DNA of 64,000 nucleotides from Wyeomyia smithii (taxonomy: Eukaryota; Arthropoda; Insecta; Diptera; Culicidae), in contig NC_073696.1 in assembly GCF_029784165.1 (NCBI RefSeq), positions 248,429,971-248,493,970 on the forward strand, in the 5' to 3' direction. A program made the position numbers and the translations under genes. A model generated the notes under the pieces. That model worked only from the letters and a program-made list of their open reading frames with translations. It was not told where the DNA came from and made no database searches. Below, piece by piece: positions 22,571 to 34,548 of this stretch; within the stretch, counting starts at the first letter, position 1; every line of letters begins with the position of its first letter.

Positions 22571-23170
22571 TGTCTTCAATGTTGACCCGAATCTATTTAA
22601 AGACTCTGATGTCAATATGTAACTCAATATTACTCATATACGAAGGAATAATAACATGCGATCTGCATTGACCTTCTTTTCAACTGTTAGGCGATTCAAG
22701 CAAATGCAATCAACAAAAATTAAAAATCTTTCAAGGCGTTGCCCATGTTTATGTGAAGCCATTGTTTTTGGGTGATTTTACTTTTAGTCAAAACTGCGTT
22801 CATGATTTATACCCTGTTCTTCAAATCTTTTAGGAACTAGATTTTTAAAACCAGAATTGCTGAAAGGGACATTTTAATTTAAATTAAATTTGACGTAAAA
22901 ATGGTATCATTTTATACCATTCAACGATTTCGTGTTTCATAATAGACGATATTAACTGTCATGAGATAGTAAATTGTATAAAATTCATTATGCAATCCTC
23001 TTACAACTGTTATAGGAGTTTTCAAGGAATATGAATATCAACGTGGATCACATAAATTAGAAATCCTACAATTTTGCACTGCAATTAAGTTTAGCACTGT
23101 AGACAACTCTACTGCGATGAAACCTGAAACTGGATGTTTATACGATTTTGTATTGCCATTATTATACGAT
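22571..23170. other. Spacer DNA, unassigned
   Basis: AT-rich, no gene or repeat recognised. Confidence 0.45.
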
Positions 23171-23312
23171 TTCTGGTTACCTGGGAAGCCAGTCGTCATA
23201 GGTTCGAACCTCGGCTCGGGAGAGATTGTTAGTGTCAGTAGTATCGTGGCGCTAGCCCCGCAATTGTCCTGTATACTTAACAGTTGGCTGCGAAGTTTGT
23301 GTATAATAAACT
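23171..23312 (+). mobile_element. tRNA-derived SINE
   Basis: Box B-like GGTTCGAACC at about 23211, then TCGGCTCGGGAGAGATTG, GTGGCGCTAGCCCCGCAATT and GTTGGCTGCGAAGTTTGTG. It is shared in order with the copies at 18493 and 63888. The A-box part is partly lost. Confidence 0.75.
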
Positions 23313-23807
23313 TTGCTTTTTTGTAAAAATTAGCCGTAAAACAAACACAACACAACATAGTACAATTTTCAAAAGAATATATGACTCTTGTAAAAGCAAA
23401 TTCGAAAGTGGTTTTTAAAGAAAAAAAAAATAACCTAAAAAAACCATTGTAAAATTTTTTCTATGTGATGCCGAAAAAATACTACAGGAAAGATTTGTTG
23501 GTTATATTTCTAAAACATGAAGTATATACTTTTATTCCGAAAAGACGAAGGAGGCATAAATTTTGTTTAGTTGTGAAGACCACTAAACAACTTATATATT
23601 GGTCAAACTAACCGTAAACTCAGAAAAATTGTTGATTCGAAAAAAGTTTTTCAGACATAATTAGATTTATTGCTAACTACATACTTTTAAGATTTGTACT
23701 GAATGGTAGGAATTGGTAAAAACCTTATTTGGCTTTCCGGAAACCGACAAGGGCTGTGTAACTTTAAATTAATTTAGTCAACCTGTAAAATTCTTTTTTT
23801 TTGCCAG

Positions 23808-23890
23808 CTGGACATATATTCACCAGCATGAACCCGGACCAGCTGGCCCACGAAAACTTCGGCCTTCCCCCCAATCGAGCCCTGAGCTGA
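23808..23890 (+). CDS. Candidate terminal coding exon of a host gene
   Basis: A pyrimidine tract and TTGCCAG at 23801-23807 form a good 3' splice site. Taking exon phase 2, the frame reads GHIFTSMNPDQLAHENFG then LPPNRALS and stops with TGA at 23888-23890. About 19 of 26 codons end in C or G in a region that is otherwise very AT-rich, the pattern expected of conserved Aedes host genes and not of local repeats. I do not recognise the protein and see no upstream exon nearby, so the gene's identity and boundaries are unknown. It sits inside the spacer of the inverted duplication, after the Juan-like fragment and a SINE. It could also be a chance open segment of a TE. Confidence 0.4.
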
Positions 23891-24927
23891 TGTGTTAGCA
23901 GACGGTTTTCACTGCATCATCGATTTTAATGTCGATGTTGAATGCTAGAGGAAAATGAATAGCTTGCGGCTGCTTTGGCCTCCCCTTGCTGCCGCTAGTC
24001 CGACTAGAGGCTATAGAGAGAGAGAGATATATAGAGACAGAGAGCAAGAGATGTTGCCGTTGATCTGCGAAGGTGGTTGTAGTATGCACCCTTGTTTATG
24101 GTGCTAGTGTGGCAGTAAGATGGTTAAGTTTGAAATATGGCTTCCGCTGCCAATGATTTGCTGCAGATATATATTAACTCTTTCATATTGACTGTACTAC
24201 TCGAGGGAAAGGATATTACCAAATATTTCGTATAGGTCAAGCAGACTGTTATATATAACTAAGCCTGTAGGACGAAAATACTCAACACGAAAAAAAAGCC
24301 TGTGGGTCCAAATCGTAACCATAAAGTTGTGTCGGCCTGTTGGTGCAAGATTCCCCGAAGAATTCAGCACTGAATAGCAGTCTGGAAGAATAAACGGATT
24401 AAACATAGACTATACAACCATATAACGAAAATCAATACGTTTACATGGCGATAGCTTCAATCATCTCAATGCCAGCTTTAATCAACAAGTTTCCCTATTC
24501 GATATTTTGCCGCACAGAGAAGACTTTTCTGCATAAGCAGAAACTTCCAGCCTTGGGTTGGTAGACGGAAAATACAGCAAAACTGCATACCTACCGCATT
24601 GACTGCACCAGTAAACGCCCACACCCAGCTCTAGAGCGCTGTGGTTCACTGCATCGAGTGGCTTGGGGTTTATGTTTTGTCTGAGGCTGAGCTGCTGACT
24701 GCATTTGGCCTGTGTATAGCGAAGAAGTTTTGCAATAGTTGTTTGGTTTTGATGTTTTATTCCAGGCTCTGAAAACTCTATCAATCGTCGACTTGAAGCT
24801 TGTGGACTGATGCCATTTATCGAGTATTCGAGTTATGAGTACTTAAAACGTAATTAAATAGATTAATAAAAATACAATTTTAAAGATTTGGAGACAAATC
24901 AATAGAAATCCTATTTTTCATTATAAA
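23891..24927. other. Possible 3' UTR, then unassigned DNA
   Basis: Following the TGA at 23890 there are several hundred GC-richer bases, with an AG/AT microsatellite near 24016-24050, compatible with a 3' UTR. A minus-strand frame (24482-24784) has no recognised domain. Confidence 0.35.
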
Positions 24928-26924
24928 AAAATCACAGGAGGGTTGTGTGCAAAGCCACGACCGCAAGGTTGAAGTAGAATACTTTTACACAGCTCTACTT
25001 ACGACTGTACATTAACCTACGGCCGAGCGAATCGGTTCGCGCCGCTTTTCGCGTTTAGCCTGGCAGAGGCCTAATGCGCACGGCCAACACAATAGAAAGG
25101 TGTTTTCACATTGAAAATTAGACACGGCTGTACTGGAGTAAGTGTTGGCAAATGCATCAACCGCTAATACCAGAGGCCAGGCAGAGGCCTGAGACGTGGT
25201 GATAATCCACAGGGCAAGTGATTTGTTTAATTTGAAGGCAGCCACAGGCGCAACCCGCTGCTATCCTCTGTTACTGCTGAGTGCTGATATCTGCTGTCAA
25301 CGTTGTGGACGGTCCATCCAGCTCACCATCCGACTGATAAATGTAGCTAGTTTTCCCAGAAACACTCTTTTATAGCCGAAGGGTGCTGCGTAATAGGTCA
25401 CGCCTTTCAGTTGAGGTTTACCATTTCCTTATGTTCTTTAGACGAATTATTCCACAATTCTCGCTAAACATGTGAAAAAGGCCCATGTGCCATATGTAAA
25501 CAAGCCACAATTTTACGTTTTTCGATTAATACAAGCTTAATCTACCCGTACAAATAAGATTGTTTGATTGAGAATAAATCCTTTTATCAATAAATCATAG
25601 TATTAAGGGCAGATTTCGCTTGTATTAATCAAAAAACGAGAAAATTTGGCTTGTATACATAAGGCACATGGGCCCTTTTCACATGTTTGGCGAGAATTCG
25701 CATTTGATTTTTGTATCCAGCGAATAAACACCGATGGTGCTTTCACACACGCAACGTTTTAACCCGTATCTTATTGCGGTTTGTAACATCAAGCGATTTC
25801 GTTTGCTCGCTGTTGCGTGTTGCATCATGTTGCAACTTGGCAACTGGGAGACGACGAAATTCTGTTACTGCTGATTGATTGAATCGACTTCATATTAGCT
25901 CTGCACAGTCGAACTAACTGCTTTTGTGAATGCGTTCTAACAGGGCAGTTTATTATTCAATGTCGTTTATGCTGATCGCAGCCTTTGCGCTGCCCCTACA
26001 GTGGGGGGTTTACTAAATAAAGTAAAAATTAGACAACTACAACAGAATTTGATTGCATCCCGCTCAGAATGTCTGCTTGTGTTGATGCCAGAAAATTATT
26101 ACCCTTCAATTATTTTTTTATTTGCCTTGAAAAAAGCATTTTGCGGTTCAAAATCGGTTGCTAATTACAACCTTTGAGCTGCCCTAACATTGGGGGAATT
26201 AAGATACACGGACAACATGCACTGTGGAAGCTATTTCACATTCAGTAAATTAGACGGGTGCGACGAATTCAAATTGCTAGGATGCAACACAGAATGCTTG
26301 CTTGCGTTGACAAAAATTATTAACTTTCAATGACTTGTTTATTTGCCTTGAAAAAAGGCATTTTGATGTTAAAAATTGGATTTCCTGGTGGCAATCTTCA
26401 TGCTGCCCCAACACGAGGGGAATAATGGCTGTCTGGCGACACATGCTGAGAAAAACCGCGCTGCTCCTGAGACGTGGTAACCAACCACAGGGCTACTGCT
26501 GCTGCTAAGGAAGGACGACTGCTGTTGTCGCTGTCTAGAACTATTATGAGCGGCTCCGGCTGAAACAAGCTCTTATATAGGCCAAATAGCATGTTTTCAA
26601 TTGCAAGGTATATGATCCTGTCGACCGTGCTTGGGAAGCAAGCATATAACGACCAATCAGAGGTCGAACTTTTCGTTTTGACAAGGCTTGACTATTTTCA
26701 ATAGTACAATAGTGTGAATAATAAAATTACAATTATCTTATTTCGGGTAGAATCTTAGAAGATTTTCCAATCTATTGCTAGAAGAACGAAGAAAATCCAT
26801 CGAATACTAACCGATTTATTAGCATTTGAAATTGGACATATTTTTCACTTTTTTCGGTTTTAGATTTTCATTTCACATCCCTATGTAGCCGAACTTCCTG
26901 AGAGAAGTATTCTACTTCAAAAAA
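24928..26924 (-). repeat. Right arm of the ~2-kb inverted duplication
   Basis: This is the reverse complement of 19500-21517. It starts at AAAAAATCACAGGAGGGTTG and ends at GAAGTATTCTACTTCAAAAA. Differences from the left arm are few; a visible indel lies at about 25170-25190. Both arms keep the TATA-like boxes, hairpin repeat and nested foldback element (25456-25699), so the duplication is recent relative to those insertions. The outer flanks beyond the arms are unrelated. Confidence 0.88.
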
Positions 26925-28355
26925 TCCTGAAATGATTCCCGAAGAATTAAAAGAGATATGATGAGTATCATATTTAGTAACTTCAGAAAATGTCGTCAAA
27001 ATGAAACAATTTCTACATCTACTTTAAAAAAAATCATTTGTCTGTCAACTCTCCTCAAATGGGAAACCTGCGCACGGCTATGACTTTAAATACCTTACAA
27101 ACCTTTGATTTTTTTTTGCTGGCAAGATTTAATGTGAAAAATATGTTAAATATCAACTGTGCAAATGAAAGTAAAAATGAGGGTAAAAAAGCAGCGAGCT
27201 GGATTGCAACATGTTTTTTTCCCTTCTGATGGTAGCCCACAGTTTGCAGGAAAGCACTGCTTGATCCTTTTTTTATTGCACAAATCTCCTCCATCGTTCT
27301 GTCGAGTACAATAAAGCAGTCCTTCGGTTTTTCTCATAGCGGCGATTGGAGAAGTATGTTTTTCCACTTCCTAAAACTTCAGTTTACTCGCAAATGTGGG
27401 TGTTTCCATTTTTTCGCGTTCTTTAGATAGCTGAAATAATCTCACTTGCATTTATATTTCCTCCCAGTTGGCAAAAGTCCTGCAATCGGGCGGATGTCAT
27501 TTTCGGCAAAAAGGAAAAACCCAACTCAGCTCGGCGGCTTACTTCCGCAAAATAATCTTTTAATTATTTATTCCATAAAACGACAGCTATTGCCGGCTAA
27601 CAAGAGGCCAAACGCAGCATTTCCCATGCCAAGCACCATCCCTTGCCGAAATGGGAGCCGAAATTGACTCCTTATGTACGACGATGAACATGCACGCAAG
27701 CCAGACGTACGGCCGGCAGATTTAGAGCCCCTGGTCGGAAAAGCTGGTGTGTGTGTGTGTTTGTGGGTATATTTAGGAAAAAAGGAAACGAAGCAATTTC
27801 GAACACTGACGGCAACCATCGTCTTAGCAAAAAACTGGTCATATGAAATACTACTGCTGATTTCACCTACACCAATCCGACCCACTCTCCCGCCACAGGG
27901 CGAAAATCTTGCGTGGTATATCAAGTGCTGAATAAAATATTCGTATTTCATCTTTCGGTACTGCGGAAACATTTCAAGACTTAACTTTGAAAAGACTCTC
28001 CCGTGCCTTTACCGTGACGCAATGCGGGAAGGTAAATATTCCATGCACTTCGGCTGGAAAGAAATTATTCTCTTTTAAACAGTGCAAAAAAAAAAATACA
28101 AAGTGGCATTATGAAGACCATGGTTTCGTGGTTTTGTGACTGACATTTATCGTGGCAATTTACTGTGGAATGATTCGTCTCTTGATAGTCGTATATAAAA
28201 GGATACTTTCAAACTACTGTTAGAGAATCGCCGCTGGCTCCGTCTTTTCAGATTTGCTTCCTGATTTTTTCACTGTGTGTTTTTCAAGGACAAATGCCAA
28301 ACTGTATTTTAAACAAACAATAATTGGGTATGCCAAAATAATGATACAAGCTATT
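26925..28355. other. Unassigned, mostly single-copy-looking DNA
   Basis: Contains a short (GT)n run near 27747-27763. Open frames of 85-134 codons on both strands at 27568-27972 overlap one another and show no domain. No TE ends recognised. Confidence 0.4.
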
Positions 28356-28359
28356 TTTT

Positions 28360-28598
28360 GTTATTCTGGAGGGTTTAGGAACCAGAAGACCTTATCATTT
28401 TTTTGGATTCCTCAGCTTATTTAATATTTTATCAAATTTTGGTGGAGTTATATTTTTTTCTTTTGGAGATAAAATCTTTTTATTCCTTAGTGTTTACTAA
28501 ATATATCAGATGCGTGTCCAGAAAACATTACAGTAACCAAGCGCCTCCATAGAAAAGGCTAAGGCAACCCCTTAATGGAGGTGCTTGGTTACTGTAAT
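28360..28598. repeat. Hairpin-family repeat, copy A
   Basis: It starts with the module GGAGGGTTTAGGAACC then AGAAGACCTTATC, shared with copies B and C, and ends in a hairpin at 28527-28598. The 24-base arms (ATTACAGTAACCAAGCGCCTCC and its inverse) have one mismatch around a loop containing AGAAAAGGCTA. Confidence 0.7.
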
Positions 28599-28819
28599 AC
28601 ATACCAAAGTTGGAGAAAAGTTGTCAAGATTTGGTTTTTAGAAAATTGTTTAAGTATACAATATTAAAAACATTGAATTTGAATTTGGAAAAAGGTTTTA
28701 TTTAGAGGGACTATCAAACCCATGGCGTGTGAAAAATCCCCTAAAAAACTAACAATTAAAATTTAGTGATCGGTACATAAACTAACTGTAACTTTTACTA
28801 CTGAAAGGAACTTGCGACT

Positions 28820-29090
28820 CGATCGATGAACTTACAAGTGCCACTGGCAAGCGTTTAAAGTATTTGCACTTTGGCAGCTGGTCCAGTACAATGGTGCCAC
28901 GGGCACCAGAATTGGTTTATGGTAATCACTCTGCCGGCTTTGCATAATCCAGCCAAGCGTCGTTGGCCTCGTGGATGAAGCTCTCAATTTTTACGTTCTG
29001 GATTTAAAAGTTGAACCCTGCATCCAGGCCCTCTAGTAGTGCAACTTCGGAATTGTGAACGAAGCATTCTGACTTACCAGCAATGCGAAC
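28820..29090 (-). other. Coding-like relic on the minus strand, unidentified
   Basis: Reading down from about 29090, one frame gives QFVRIAGKSECFVHNSEV, then ALLEGLDAGFNF, a TAA, then IQNVKIESFIHEAN and DAWLDYAKPAE, a TGA, and later GTIVLDQLPKCKYFKRLP, all in the same phase over about 250 bases. The block is GC-richer than its flanks. It may be an old gene or TE fragment with stops. Alternatively it may be exons separated by introns, as GTAAGT-like donors lie at two points. The family is not recognised. Confidence 0.3.
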
Positions 29091-30152
29091 AAATTGTAGT
29101 GTTTTATTGATCAATTATGTGATAATAAACATTTGGCACGTGACACTGCAGCGCATCACCAAACATCGGAAAATAATTGGATTGTGTTTTAATTGCTTGC
29201 TACCCACACACTGTGCTGGCACGACCTACCATTTGGGAAATTAAAGTGCATTCCAAATATGTACAGAGTGGGAGAGAGAGAGAGCGCGGGCTGTCATTCA
29301 AATTTGCTGTCATGCCAGCGCTTTCAGATTGATTGACCGTATGTTTTTCATAATTCATTTTTCAATTAGTGGATGATTTGACCTCTCCCCAGTGGGTGTC
29401 ACGCTGTCCAAAAAAGTGTTTCTAATTGATTATTGATGATCTCTAGCTTGGCTTCCGGCAGCAGTACAATAGATCCTGGTGCTTACCAGATTTGTTGTTC
29501 TTTGCCCAGGGAAAATTATGGAGAGAAATAACATGGATTCAAACTCATATTGTTCATAGGGTGTATCAAACTTAAACGTCAAACTAATTATTGTCAACTA
29601 TTTTTAGTGATAAATCTATTCAGTCGGTTCTTAGTTACCAAACATTACCAGTAGTTGTTGTTTCAAAAAATAAGAGACGTTCTTCTATAAACCTATAAAT
29701 CACTACTTGATTTTTGCTCGTCACAAATCCTCTAGCGGCGCGCTGCGTGGGTTCGGACTTGCAGTTCAGCATGTTTTGGTAGAACATTCGGTACGAATGT
29801 ACCTACGTGTGTTATACCCAGAGTAGGCAACCGCACAACAACGGTCCAACAATTGTCCCTCGGGGAGTTTGATTTCATTGTTTTTCATAATGGATTCATC
29901 CATAACCAATTTAACCATCGTGTAATGGAGGCAGGCATTTTGCCTAACAGTAACCGGCAACGTAAACACGAAACGTGCACCGGTGGGAATTCAGGATGTA
30001 CAAAGGGAGGGAAGGAGAGGCTGTTGTGTGCAGTTACGTGTCCGTAAGATAATGATCCACGTGAGTTATGAGCAAAGTATTTTTAATTACTCTTGTATCC
30101 ACTTAGGAGATGACAGGACTATTGTTTCTCGATGAAACATGACATAGGAGAA
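29091..30152. other. Unassigned DNA
   Basis: Includes a GA-rich microsatellite at about 29270-29288. Short frames without features. Confidence 0.4.
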
Positions 30153-31074
30153 GGGGTGATAAAATGGACACCCTAAGCCATTTCCCAATTTCCTCCACAG
30201 TTTAATACTACAACTATGAGTCGATAGCGCACATTAACTGAGCCACTAACGGTTGATACCAAAAATAAGAAGTAGTACTTAAACATAGTATTTTTCGTAG
30301 TTTTCATGAGCATTTTCCGAAGCAGTTTTTTGGGGGTAAAATGAACACGTGTGGGTAAAATGAACATAGGGAGGTGGTATTATGAACACGTTGGGCGTGA
30401 ACATTAATTATCCTTTTACAGATAGAAAAATGTTGTTTCATAGCACGTGACACACTTATGCATTAACCAACAGTTCAATTTTCACCGTTTGCGGTGGAAT
30501 TAATAACAATGTATGACCTTATCTGCAAGAAACTGGGAAATGGCGGAAGTTTTTTTTACGGACAGTCCGCATTCAACGGTACGTTTAGCCGCGGTCATCT
30601 GATCATCGGTCCGAGTTTACCTTTGCGTTTTTCTGATATAAACACGAAGCATCTAGATTTTTCAATAGAAATTAGCAAAAAAAATTTCCCCATCACCATG
30701 GGCTGTCCATTTTACCCGCACATACATATTATTGAAAATGCCTAAAAATATCGAGAAAATCATTTAAACAATTACTAACCTTTGATGATTTCTTCTGGTT
30801 AGTAGTCTGAGTGCAGATATTTGCAGAAAAACCGTTATAAAAAACTGTTTTACACTAGAAAAATCCTTATTTTTTGTAGGCAAAAAATAACATCACCACC
30901 ACGAATGTACACGTGTTTTTTGTTTTTGTTTATTATTTTGACTGTTTAACTGTTTCATGTCGCATATTTTGTCTCAAATAACTTCTAGTGCCTCTAAAAT
31001 AAGGTGCCAAAGAAGTTTGTACTATTTTTCAACGTAATAGTCGAGATGTAAACGGGTGTCCATTTTACCACCCC
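30153..31074. mobile_element. Inverted-repeat element with AAAATGGACACCC ends (~920 bp)
   Basis: The 21-base left end (30153-30173) and the inverse of the right end (31054-31074) differ at one position; the core is TAAAATGGACACCC. Next to the ends are shorter words of the same theme (GGGTAAAATGAACAC near 30337 and 30354, and TGTTCATTTTACCCAC just outside the right end). No transposase frame is seen. Confidence 0.7.
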
Positions 31075-31171
31075 TGTTCATTTTACCCACAATTCCCCTA
31101 CGTTTATTTGGATTAATAGTCACCTCACCATTTAGCCTTTGTTATACTAAAATAAATGTTAGAAATAGAGT

Positions 31172-31645
31172 TGTTGTGAACGCCCCTCGTCAGTGAGCGC
31201 ACCTTGAAACCTACATGCCGACTGATAACGACAGATCTGTCATTGGTTGCTGAATTGAGGGAAGCAGATCGAACCTAACGATAAAAACTTCCTTTTGCTT
31301 GGAGATCGCCGAGGAGTGCGCACGCGTGAAATTATATATCTGTACGACTTTAAGCCAAACGTGTTGATTGTGCATTTGTTAACCTTGAAATCGTAGAGTA
31401 AGATAAACTAAAACTTGATCTAAATTTAAATTAAATTGGAAATTTGTTTGTAGGTAAAATTAGTTATTAAATTATTCCATTGTATTCCGAGTAAAGCGAG
31501 CCAGAAGGTTACAAAACGTAAGCTTAATTAAAACTTAATATTATATCCTATACTATATCCTGATAATTTGCAGGAAACTTTAACTTGGATAATAAACCAG
31601 TTGTAAAATTTCGGAATTCGCTTTCTTTACGTTGCAAAGGCAACA
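31172..31645 (+). repeat. 5' LTR of the BEL/Pao element
   Basis: 474 bp, TGTTG...CAACA. An AATAAA polyadenylation signal lies at 31591-31596, about 50 bases before the LTR end. It would carry the promoter and the start of the element's RNA. The primer-binding site just after 31645 could not be assigned to a tRNA by eye. Confidence 0.93.
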
Positions 31646-31688
31646 TCTTAAAGTTTCGTTTTTACCCGGATCAAGTGAAGCGCCTACA

Positions 31689-33330
31689 ATGCCGCGGCTG
31701 TCGGATGCCGAAGATGATAGCATCGAACAAAGCTGCCCGCTCTGTAGGTTTCCAGACAATAGCCAGATGGTCAGCTGTGACGAGTGCCGACAGTGGTACA
31801 ATTTCTCCTGTGTTGGTGTGACCGAAGCTATCGCGACCCCGACTGGAGCTGCCAGGATTGCCTACATGCCAGAATTCCTGCTTCAGTGTCGCAAGCCGTC
31901 ACGCAATCACCAGAACATTTGTCTCTCGTTAATTCATTCGCACGATCAGTTGCCTCGGTTTTACCTCCAGCTCCAGGAGAACAAACCATGTCTGGTAATA
32001 AGTTCCCTATAAGCCAATCTGGTGTTTCGCCGCTCGCTCTGGCGTCAACAATTAGCGTAGAATATTCCGTAGCGGCCAATCAAAGCTTTGTGAATTCTTC
32101 CGCAAACTGTGCCTATTATGACAACTGCACCGTCAGTACCAGCGCGATCGAATCTCATTTCTCAATTGCCTATGGAACTGAAGCTCCGCTATCTTGAAGA
32201 GGAACAAATCCTCGAGAGGAAACATTTGATGCAACGATACCGTCTACTAATAGATACGCCTACAGTGTTACCTCCAAACTCGACAATCCCAGTGCCTAGA
32301 TTTCCTTGTAGCTCAGAGCCAATTATTCGACCTTGCACATCTTCAGGTTCTCAACAATGGCCTCCGACCAGTTTACCAACCGCCCCAGTGTTTTGTAACC
32401 CGCAGTCACAATCTTCGCCGGTGTGTGATTTTCGAAATTCAAGCAGGCCGGTTGGATCCAGTGCTGGCACACAGTGTTTTCCTTCGCTAGTGTCGTCTCG
32501 TGCAAACGTTCCATACACGCGTCCGCTTGACCCGTCGCTTGCTACTAATGTTGGGAATGAATCCACTTTACTCAATAGAAGCCAGATAGCTGCTCGTCAA
32601 GCCGTCTCGAAGGACCTTCCGGAATATAACGGTGACCCAGAACAGTGGCCGTTATTTATTGCTGATTCCGAAAGTACGACGCGTCTCTGTGGCTATACGA
32701 TAGAAGAGAATATGATGCGGCTGCAAAAATGCCTCAAGGGCAAGGCATTGGACGCAGTCAGATGTCAGTTGTTGTATCCGAGAAATCTGGAAAGTGTGTT
32801 AGCGACGCTAAAAATGCTTTTCGGTCGACCAGAGGTTGTAGTTCATTCTCTTATCCAGAAGGTCCAGTTATTGCCTGCACCGAGAGCAGATAAACTCTTT
32901 CTCTCATTTCTCTCATGCAAAGTCTTGTAGACCGATTACCACCCATGATTCGGCTTAACTGGGTAACACATCGCCAAAGTTTACGCCAAGCTTCCCTCGC
33001 CGAATTTAGTGCATGGCTCTACACGCTTGCTGAGGCAGCAAGTACGGTAACTATTCCACAAGGTCAAAATGTTGCTGACAAATCTAGAAAGACGCGAAAG
33101 GAAGACGGTTTTTTGAACGCACACACTGAGTCGACTTACCAGCGAAATACATTTACGGGAGGTCCCAGTTCCAGTGGATGTTCCGTTTGTCGAGGAAAAT
33201 GCGATGCCGTGGAAAATTCCAAGCAGTTTCTGATACTCGATCATTCATCTCGATGGAATGCGATCCGCGAACATAAGTTGTGCCGCTGCTGCCTACGCAC
33301 CAGGGCCCGTGTAAATCCGCTTAAGTATGC
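31689..33330 (+). pseudogene. BEL/Pao gag region with PHD finger, frameshifted
   Basis: The frame starts at the ATG at 31689. It soon shows a PHD-type zinc finger with CPLCRFPDNSQMVSCDECRQ (about 31730-31790) and, after a frame change near 31840, the closing DPDWSCQDCLHAR. A second frame change near 32140 leads to a coiled, basic stretch (LRYLEEEQILERKHLMQRYR). The DUF1759 gag core follows, with LPEYNGDPEQWPLFI (about 32616-32660). A third shift near 32910 is followed by LVDRLPPMIRLNW and a Cys-rich segment (CSVCRGKCDAV ... CRCCLR) ending near 33300. An N-terminal PHD finger is a known feature of mosquito BEL gag proteins and does not indicate a host chromatin gene here. Confidence 0.85.
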
Positions 33331-34548
33331 GGTAAAAAAGGATGTACGTTTAAGCATCATCGGTTGCTGCACAACGATGCAAAGGATAAGCACTCCTCCA
33401 ACCCCCCTTCCACTGAATCGGGTCGAAGGGAGCAATCTAGTGGTGGCAGTAAGCATGACGCCACCGAATATGTTTGCAACACTCACAGAAGCAACTGCAA
33501 TTCGGTCCTGTTCCAGTACGTTCCGGTGACGCTTTATAATAAAGACATACATATCGATACGTTCGCCTTTCTCGATTGTGGATCATCGTTGACGCTACTA
33601 GAGGAAGGACTGGCTTCAGAGTTGTATCTAGAGGGAGAAAAGCGTCCGCTTTGCTTACGTTGGACCGCAGACACCTGCCGTTATGAAAATTCGGCCAAGA
33701 GAGTCTCGCTCGATATTTCGAAAATAGGAAACGGTAACATAAAGCATCGACTGACTGATGTTTACACCGTGAAGGAGTTGAAGCTTCCTTCCCAGTCTCT
33801 ATCGTTTACAACGTTAGCCTCGCAGCATGCACATCTGCGAGGAATACCTGTTGAATCGTATGAAAACATTCAACCACGTATCCTTATCGGCATGAACAAT
33901 ATACGCGTAGTGAATCCATTGAAATGTCGTAAAGGTGCAGTACACGAGCCTGTAGCAGCCAAGACGCGATTAGGATGGATGGTGTCCGGAATGTGCCCCA
34001 CGGGAAATAAATCGTCTTCAAACATTGCACCACACAGTTTTCATATGTGTCATCATTCAACCGAAAATGATGCCGAATTAAATTCTATGGTTAAGGCTCA
34101 TTTCGCTCTTGAAAATTTGGGAATTTGCAAACCAGGAAAGATGTTACTGTCTACAGAAGATGCACGTTCAACCGAGCTTATGCGATCAGTGACAAGATTC
34201 GAGAATGGAAGGTATCGAACAGGGCTACTGTGGAAATTCGACGATATTCGATTTATCGACAGCAGACCGATGGCACTACGCCGACATAAATGTTTGATGC
34301 AGAGGATGGGACGCGATTCAAGCTTAGCTGATACACTCAAAGCAAAGATGGACGAATATATTCAAAAAGGCTACGTTCGCAAGCTTTCACAAATGGAACT
34401 GCGACAGTCTAGGGATCGCATATGGTACTTGCCAATTTTTCCCGTGTTCAATCCGAACAAGCCGAATAAGGTCAGGATCGTCTGGGATGCGGCGGCAGCT
34501 GTGGCAGGAGTCTCACTCAATGCCGTCCTCATCTGGAGATATCGCTGA
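33331..34548 (+). pseudogene. BEL/Pao protease and start of reverse transcriptase
   Basis: A new frame is entered near 33310-33364. The DUF1758 aspartic protease has FAFLDCGSSLTLLEE (about 33568-33612), where D-C-G-S is the active-site loop, and LIGMNN (33883-33900). The A17-type RT begins with VRIVWDAAA (about 34471-34500) and breaks off at 34548, just after VSLNAVL. Compared with intact BEL RT, about 30-35 residues between VSLNAVL and the following GDIAEMF are missing. Confidence 0.85.

Noticed and set aside
23205..23225. Box B sequence as evidence of a tRNA gene
   Set aside because: No acceptor stem or complete cloverleaf; the sequence recurs as a SINE family.
19499..26926. Target duplication around the whole inverted-arm structure
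   Set aside because: The flanks GATATACAAC and TCCTGAAATG do not match, so transposition as one unit is not shown.
31720..31870. PHD finger suggesting a host chromatin gene
   Set aside because: It lies just inside the 5' LTR of a BEL/Pao element, where such a finger is a known part of gag.
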